The notes beneath the pieces were generated by a model. It was not told where the DNA came from and ran no database searches. It saw only the letters and a program-made list of their open reading frames with translations. This document shows, one piece after another, positions 6,976 through 10,453 of a DNA stretch of 10,453 nucleotides. Position numbers and translations under genes: made by a program. Location of the stretch: positions 1 to 10,453 of the forward strand of contig CAZBQD010000057.1 in assembly GCA_964493995.1 (NCBI GenBank). The letters run 5' to 3'. Each line of letters opens with the position of its first letter. Positions within the stretch are counted from its first letter, which is position 1. The DNA comes from GCA-002282575 sp964493995 (GTDB taxonomy: Bacteria > Pseudomonadota > Gammaproteobacteria > Thiomicrospirales > Thiomicrospiraceae).

Positions 6976-8259
6976 ATGTTTAGTCGTTCTCAAGCGCTGT
7001 TCGAACAAGCACAAACACACATTCCGGGTGGAGTGAACTCACCCGTGCGTGCTTTTCGTCATGTGGGCGGCACACCGGTTTTTTTCAAAAAAGCGAAAGG
7101 CGCTTATGCCTGGGATGAAGACAACAATCGCTACATCGATTATGTCGGCTCTTGGGGACCCATGATTCTGGGACACGCACACGATGACATTATTCAAGCT
7201 GTGGTGGAAACGGCGCAACACGGCTTAAGTTTTGGTGCTCCGACCGCAGCAGAAATTGATATGGCCAATCTTATTTGCCAGCTAGTTCCCAGCATGGACA
7301 TGGTGCGCATGACGTCAAGCGGTACTGAAGCGACCATGAGTGCCATTCGTTTGGCGCGTGGTTATACCGGGCGCGACAAAATTGTTAAGTTTGAAGGCTG
7401 TTATCACGGTCATGGCGACTCACTGTTAGTCAAGGCCGGCTCTGGCATGCTCACCATGGGCGTACCTAGCTCACCCGGCGTCCCTGCTGGCTTGGCCAAT
7501 GAAACCATCACCCTCGCCTACAATGATAGCGAACAGGTGAAAGCTTGTTTTGCTGAAATTGGTGAACACATTGCCTGTATTATTGTGGAACCTGTGGCGG
7601 GCAACATGAACTGTATTCCACCAGAACCGGGATTTTTAGAAACCCTGCGTTCGGTGTGCGATCAATATGGCGCGGTGCTCATTTTTGATGAAGTCATGAC
7701 GGGTTTTCGCATCGCCTTGGGTGGAGCGCAAGCGCATTATGGTGTCACGCCCGACTTAACCACCTTTGGTAAAGTCATCGGTGGCGGCATGCCAGTGGGA
7801 GCTTTTGGTGGTAAAAAAGCCATTATGCATCGTATTGCGCCTTTAGGACCTGTCTATCAAGCGGGCACCTTATCGGGTAATCCTGTGGCTATGGCTGCCG
7901 GACTCACCACGCTAAAACTGCTACAAGAGCCCGACTTTTACGCACGCTTAAGCGCTAAAACTCTGACAGTAACAACGGGCATGCAAGCCATTGCGGATCG
8001 GTTAGCTATTCCTTTCACCACCAATCAAGTGGGTGGTATGTTCGGCTTCTTCTTCAGCTCTGAAAAACAGGTCACACGCTATGAGCAAGTGGTTGCAGGC
8101 GACATCGAGCGATTCAAGAAGTTCTTCCATGGCATGTTACGCCAAGGTGTTTATTTGGCTCCCTCTGCGTTTGAAGCCAGTTTTGTTTCTATCGCTCATA
8201 GCGATGATGATATTGCGCGCACGCTAGAGGCAACTGAAACCGTGATGAAAAGCCTATAA
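6976..8259 (+). CDS. hemL: Glutamate-1-semialdehyde 2,1-aminomutase
   Basis: A 427-residue PLP-dependent enzyme, the normal length, that converts glutamate 1-semialdehyde to 5-aminolevulinate in the C5 pathway of haem synthesis, in the cytoplasm. Signatures are the N-terminal IPGGVNSPVRAF (16-27), SSGTEATMSAIRLARG (114-129), HGHGDSLL, IFDEVMTGFR (237-246) and TFGKVIGGG with the PLP-binding Lys266. The start at 6976 has AAGGA nine bases upstream. It lies 53 bases after the lipoprotein gene; this gap contains the 10-bp palindrome TAACCGGTTA (6938-6947) but no clear terminator, so read-through from rne-rpiA is plausible. The stop codon lies within a 9-bp inverted repeat that may end the transcript. 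Confidence 0.97.
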   Translation: MFSRSQALFEQAQTHIPGGVNSPVRAFRHVGGTPVFFKKAKGAYAWDEDNNRYIDYVGSWGPMILGHAHDDIIQAVVETAQHGLSFGAPTAAEIDMANLICQLVPSMDMVRMTSSGTEATMSAIRLARGYTGRDKIVKFEGCYHGHGDSLLVKAGSGMLTMGVPSSPGVPAGLANETITLAYNDSEQVKACFAEIGEHIACIIVEPVAGNMNCIPPEPGFLETLRSVCDQYGAVLIFDEVMTGFRIALGGAQAHYGVTPDLTTFGKVIGGGMPVGAFGGKKAIMHRIAPLGPVYQAGTLSGNPVAMAAGLTTLKLLQEPDFYARLSAKTLTVTTGMQAIADRLAIPFTTNQVGGMFGFFFSSEKQVTRYEQVVAGDIERFKKFFHGMLRQGVYLAPSAFEASFVSIAHSDDDIARTLEATETVMKSL

Positions 8260-8284
8260 AAACGTCGCTACGCTTGTTTTTATA
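8255..8284 (+). terminator. Inverted repeat at hemL stop, candidate terminator
   Basis: A perfect 9-bp inverted repeat, TATAAAAAC (8255-8263) and GTTTTTATA (8276-8284), surrounds a 12-base loop and includes the hemL stop codon. A T-rich tract (8285-8299) follows. The stem is almost all A-T, weaker than a classical intrinsic terminator, so termination may be partial. On the minus strand it is not followed by T. Confidence 0.5.
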
Positions 8285-8318
8285 TTCCTTTTATTTTTTG
8301 GCTGGAGGAATGGGATTA

Positions 8319-8378
8319 ATGCAATCAATTTCAGGTTCACTTTTTTATCCCCTTCCCCCAGACCCCCAACCCGTTTAG
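8319..8378 (+). CDS. Possible 19-residue proline-rich leader peptide before folD
   Basis: A small open frame with the product MQSISGSLFYPLPPDPQPV. It is preceded by GGAGGA at 8304-8309, nine bases before the ATG, the strongest Shine-Dalgarno match in the window. Five of its last nine residues are proline and it contains PPD, a motif known to stall ribosomes strongly without active EF-P. The stop lies 32 bases before the folD start. It is not in the folD frame and has no homologue I recognise. It could be a chance frame created by the C-rich tract; conservation in relatives would decide. Confidence 0.35.
   Translation: MQSISGSLFYPLPPDPQPV
8349..8372 (-). other. G-quadruplex motif (four G-runs on minus strand)
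   Basis: The plus strand reads C4-TT-C5-AGA-C5-AA-C3, so the minus strand carries four runs of three or more G with loops of 2, 3 and 2 bases, which meets the standard short-loop quadruplex pattern. It lies on the template strand upstream of folD and coincides with the proline codons of the small ORF. Confidence 0.6.
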
Positions 8379-8397
8379 TGTTTTAGAAATGCCCTAT

Positions 8398-8403
8398 AAG
8401 GAA
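8398..8403 (+). promoter_or_regulatory. Ribosome binding site deciding the folD GTG start
   Basis: AAGGAA lies seven bases before the GTG at 8411, supporting a GTG start. It can pair with TTCCTTTTA at 8285-8293 (8 of 9 positions of 8395-8403), a possible long-range anti-Shine-Dalgarno bracket around the small ORF. Confidence 0.75.
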
Positions 8404-8410
8404 AAAGATA

Positions 8411-9268
8411 GTGAGTGCACAAATTCTCAATGGCAATCTGATTCGTGATGAGATTATTGCCGGACTGGCGGCCACTGTCAGTGCAGCGACGGCAACTGGC
8501 AAACGTGTTCCAGGCTTAGCGGTGGTATTGGTCGGTGCTGATCCTGCTTCTCAGGTTTATGTGCGAAACAAGGAAAATGGCTGTGCCAAAGCGGGCATTA
8601 CCTCATTTAGCCACAAATTACCTGCTGAAACCACGGAAGCCGAATTACTGGCTTTGATTGAGCAGCTCAACGCTGATCCGCTCGTTGATGGCATCCTAGT
8701 TCAGCTACCCTTACCCAAACATCTTGATAGCGACAGATTACTAGAACGCATTGATCCTGCCAAAGATGTTGATGGTTTCCATCCCTTTAACTTTGGTCGT
8801 TTAGCGCAACGTCGTCCCCTACTCCGTCCTTGTACCCCTGCCGGTGTGATGACGCTTCTCGCTAAAACCGGGATCAACTTACGCGGACTGCACGCCTGCG
8901 TGGTCGGTGCCAGTAATATTGTTGGTGTGCCCATGATGCTGGAATTGCTCAATGAACGGGCGACGGTCACCATCTGCCACAGTGCCACAAAAAACTTACA
9001 AGAAGAAATCAGTCGTGCCGACTTAGTGGTGGTGGGTGTGGGTATTCCCAACTTCATTCCGGGCGATTGGATTAAAGCTGGTACGATTGTCATTGACGTT
9101 GGTATTAATCGCTTAGAAAACGGCAGCTTGTGTGGTGATGTGGAAACCGCCAAAGCGGCGGAAAAAGCCAGTTGGATTACACCTGTTCCGGGCGGCGTTG
9201 GTCCTATGACCATTGCCACCCTATTGGAAAATACCGTTCAGTCTTGGCGAAATCGCATCAACGCTTAA
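8411..9268 (+). CDS. folD: Bifunctional methylene-THF dehydrogenase/methenyl-THF cyclohydrolase FolD
   Basis: A 285-residue cytoplasmic enzyme (E. coli 288) that interconverts 5,10-methylene-, 5,10-methenyl- and 10-formyl-tetrahydrofolate, supplying formyl groups for purines and initiator tRNA. Active-site residues match E. coli numbering: Tyr50 and Lys54 (YVRNK), Gln98 (VQLPLP) and Asp121 (KDVDGFHP). The Rossmann segment GASNIVGVPM and the late PVPGGVGPMT motif are present. The cofactor region has GVPM where E. coli has GRPM, and TICHSATKN where E. coli has THRFTKN, so cofactor contacts may differ. The start is GTG at 8411, with AAGGAA seven bases before it. It is separated from hemL by 151 bases that include a candidate terminator and a small ORF, so it probably has its own control. 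Its stop overlaps the fieF stop. Confidence 0.96.
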   Translation: MSAQILNGNLIRDEIIAGLAATVSAATATGKRVPGLAVVLVGADPASQVYVRNKENGCAKAGITSFSHKLPAETTEAELLALIEQLNADPLVDGILVQLPLPKHLDSDRLLERIDPAKDVDGFHPFNFGRLAQRRPLLRPCTPAGVMTLLAKTGINLRGLHACVVGASNIVGVPMMLELLNERATVTICHSATKNLQEEISRADLVVVGVGIPNFIPGDWIKAGTIVIDVGINRLENGSLCGDVETAKAAEKASWITPVPGGVGPMTIATLLENTVQSWRNRINA

Positions 9269-10161
9269 GCGGTACCCCATTGATGATGGTCGGCATCATG
9301 TCGAAAGCTCACTGGCTCTTGATGCACCATCACATCCAAATTAGCGAAACGTGCCTTTAGGTTATTCACCACTTGCTCGCTAATGGCATGACTGTCAAAC
9401 AAGCTCAACTGGTCATCTAATTCTAAGTCGAACTGCACAAAACAATTCGGACCTGAGCGATAGGTTCGTAAGTCATTGAATCCCTGAACCCTTGGCGTCG
9501 CTAAAATAATTTGCACGATTTCAGCACGCATCTCATCATCAATTTCACCATCCATTAACTGATTCACCGAATCCCGCCCAATGGCATAAGCACTACGCAA
9601 AATCCACAAGGCGATCAAAACAGCCAACAAGGGATCGAGCCAGTTTAACTGACTAAACCATAAACCAACCAGCACCACCACCGTGGTTAAAATATCGGAA
9701 AAATAATGTAGTGCATCGGATTGAATGGCGGTGGACTGTGTCTTACGTACGACATAATGTTGAAATGCCACCAGCATCAAGGTTAACAACAGCGATAAGG
9801 CCATCACCCATAAGCCAACTTGAACTTGATGCAGTTGACTATCACCCCACCAACTTTCAAAAGCATACAAAATCAGATAAAAGGCCGAACCGGCAATAAA
9901 CGCACTTTGCGCTAAACTGGCCAGCGGCTCGGCCTTACCATGACCAAAGCGATGCTCTTTGTCCGCCGGTGCTTGTGAAATCATGACCGCATACATAATA
10001 ATGAGCGACGCCATGATATCGACGGTTGAATCCAGCAACGACGCCAAAATGGAAGCCGATCCCGTGCGCAGCCAAGCGTAAAACTTAATCACCACTAAAA
10101 TGACGGCGACCGCCACGGCAACATATGTAGCCAGACGGACTAAACGATTTTCTGTTGTCAT
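9265..10161 (-). CDS. fieF: Cation diffusion facilitator FieF/YiiP-type metal efflux pump
   Basis: A 298-residue inner-membrane metal/proton antiporter (E. coli FieF 300) exporting Zn2+ or Fe2+ and similar ions. Six membrane helices occupy about residues 10-190 and the ferredoxin-like cytoplasmic domain follows. Transport-site ligands are intact: Asp44 and Asp48 (LLDSTVD), His152 and Asp156 (LHYFSD). The second site Asp67/His74 (PADKEHRFGHGKA) is also kept. In the cytoplasmic binuclear site, aligned with E. coli, His232 is Asn229, His248 is Asp245 and Asp285 is Glu282, while His258 and His280 remain. The ATG at 10161 has a weak purine-rich site (GAGAAAGAAAG). It is divergent from earP and convergent with folD. 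The family is firm; the preferred metal is not known. Confidence 0.93.
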   Translation of the reverse strand: MTTENRLVRLATYVAVAVAVILVVIKFYAWLRTGSASILASLLDSTVDIMASLIIMYAVMISQAPADKEHRFGHGKAEPLASLAQSAFIAGSAFYLILYAFESWWGDSQLHQVQVGLWVMALSLLLTLMLVAFQHYVVRKTQSTAIQSDALHYFSDILTTVVVLVGLWFSQLNWLDPLLAVLIALWILRSAYAIGRDSVNQLMDGEIDDEMRAEIVQIILATPRVQGFNDLRTYRSGPNCFVQFDLELDDQLSLFDSHAISEQVVNNLKARFANLDVMVHQEPVSFRHDADHHQWGTA

Positions 10162-10192
10162 GCGTTGCTTTCTTTCTCAAAAATGGTCTGTA

Positions 10193-10201
10193 ATCATAGC
10201 A
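10193..10201 (-). promoter_or_regulatory. Candidate extended -10 promoter of fieF
   Basis: The minus strand reads TGC-TATGAT, an extended -10 with five of six hexamer matches. No good -35 lies 16-18 bases upstream, as often seen with extended -10 promoters. It would start transcription about 25 bases before the fieF ATG. Confidence 0.45.
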
Positions 10202-10227
10202 AGTTCAGCTACAATCTGCCATCATCA

Positions 10228-10241
10228 ACATAACATTATGT
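10228..10241. promoter_or_regulatory. Dyad between fieF and earP, possible operator
   Basis: A perfect 6-bp inverted repeat ACATAA/TTATGT with a 2-base centre lies upstream of both divergent genes, about 27 bases before the candidate fieF extended -10 and 34 bases before the earP start. It does not match a Fur or Zur consensus that I know. Confidence 0.3.
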
Positions 10242-10275
10242 CAAAAATCACCCTAGCCAGAGACGGTTTCAGATT

Positions 10276-10453
10276 GTGAGCCATGCCCCTATCCCCCACT
10301 ACGACATTTTTTGCACCGTTATCGACAATTACGGTGATATTGCTACCTGTTGGCGCTTAGCCTTACAACTGAATCAACGACATGGCATTCAGGTGCGGCT
10401 TTGGGTTGACGAGTTGAGCGCTCTAAAACAACTCTATCCCGAAACGAACGAAC
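10276..10453 (+). CDS. earP: EF-P arginine rhamnosyltransferase EarP, 5' part (cut by window edge)
   Basis: The first 59 codons are present. EarP transfers rhamnose from dTDP-L-rhamnose to a conserved arginine (Arg32) of elongation factor P, activating it to relieve ribosome stalling at polyproline. The signature DIFCTVIDNYGD at 10-21 is almost identical to the family N-terminus; Asp17 and Asp21 correspond to the Pseudomonas catalytic residues Asp13 and Asp17. CWRLALQL and VRLWVDE follow as expected. The GTG at 10276 is the best start, since the nearby ATG at 10283 is out of frame; only a weak AGAGA lies upstream. A 13-codon frame (10238-10279) overlaps the start but has no ribosome site. The efp gene usually lies next to earP, so it is expected to the right. 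Confidence 0.93.
   Translation, partial: MSHAPIPHYDIFCTVIDNYGDIATCWRLALQLNQRHGIQVRLWVDELSALKQLYPETNE

Noticed and set aside
8701..9219. 172-codon minus-strand frame inside folD
   Set aside because: It is a shadow of folD; the Ser/Pro/Thr-rich product has no domain and the sense frame has all FolD catalytic residues.
10238..10279. 13-codon frame overlapping the earP GTG
   Set aside because: No ribosome site upstream; the GTGA overlap with earP is probably chance.
1..10453. Defence system, prophage, integron or other mobile cargo
   Set aside because: Every substantial frame is a recognisable housekeeping gene, and no transposase, integrase, tRNA attachment site or array of repeats is present.

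Overview
The window looks like ordinary chromosomal sequence from a gammaproteobacterium of moderate GC content. The RNase E catalytic domain, RluC, YceF-type Maf, RpiA, FolD and FieF all read like the gammaproteobacterial versions, often with the same residue numbers as E. coli. The rhamnose-type EF-P system (EarP) points away from Enterobacterales, towards lineages such as Pseudomonas, Shewanella or Thiotrichales-like bacteria. I cannot name the genus. There is no mobile element, phage gene, CRISPR array, tRNA or rRNA.

Layout, left to right. (1) 1-385, minus: 5' part of yceD (DUF177), normally the head of the rpmF-plsX-fab cluster, with a well-formed promoter very close to its start codon. 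(2) 475-1059, plus: Maf/YceF nucleotide pyrophosphatase, divergent from yceD and convergent with the next pair. (3) 1075-2702, minus: a two-gene unit, rluC then a HAD phosphatase. (4) 2703-3043: a 341-base gap, the only long one, probably the structured leader of rne with several hairpins. (5) 3044-8259, plus: rne, rpiA, a thioredoxin-fold lipoprotein and hemL, tightly spaced and probably co-transcribed, ending in a 9-bp inverted repeat at the hemL stop. (6) 8260-8410: a short gap holding a 19-codon proline-rich small ORF with the strongest Shine-Dalgarno match in the window and a four-run G-quadruplex motif on the minus strand. (7) 8411-9268, plus: folD. (8) 9265-10161, minus: fieF, whose stop codon overlaps that of folD. 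(9) 10276-10453, plus: the first 59 codons of earP.

The genes are mostly housekeeping: RNA turnover and rRNA modification (rne, rluC), pentose phosphate and one-carbon metabolism (rpiA, folD), tetrapyrrole synthesis (hemL), metal efflux (fieF), nucleotide clean-up (maf) and translation-factor modification (earP). No new multi-gene system is visible. The best leads are regulatory: the possible PPD-containing leader peptide in front of folD (EF-P, the target of EarP, relieves stalling at such motifs), the mutually exclusive hairpins in the rne leader, and the nearly leaderless yceD promoter. FieF also lacks several conserved cytoplasmic metal ligands.
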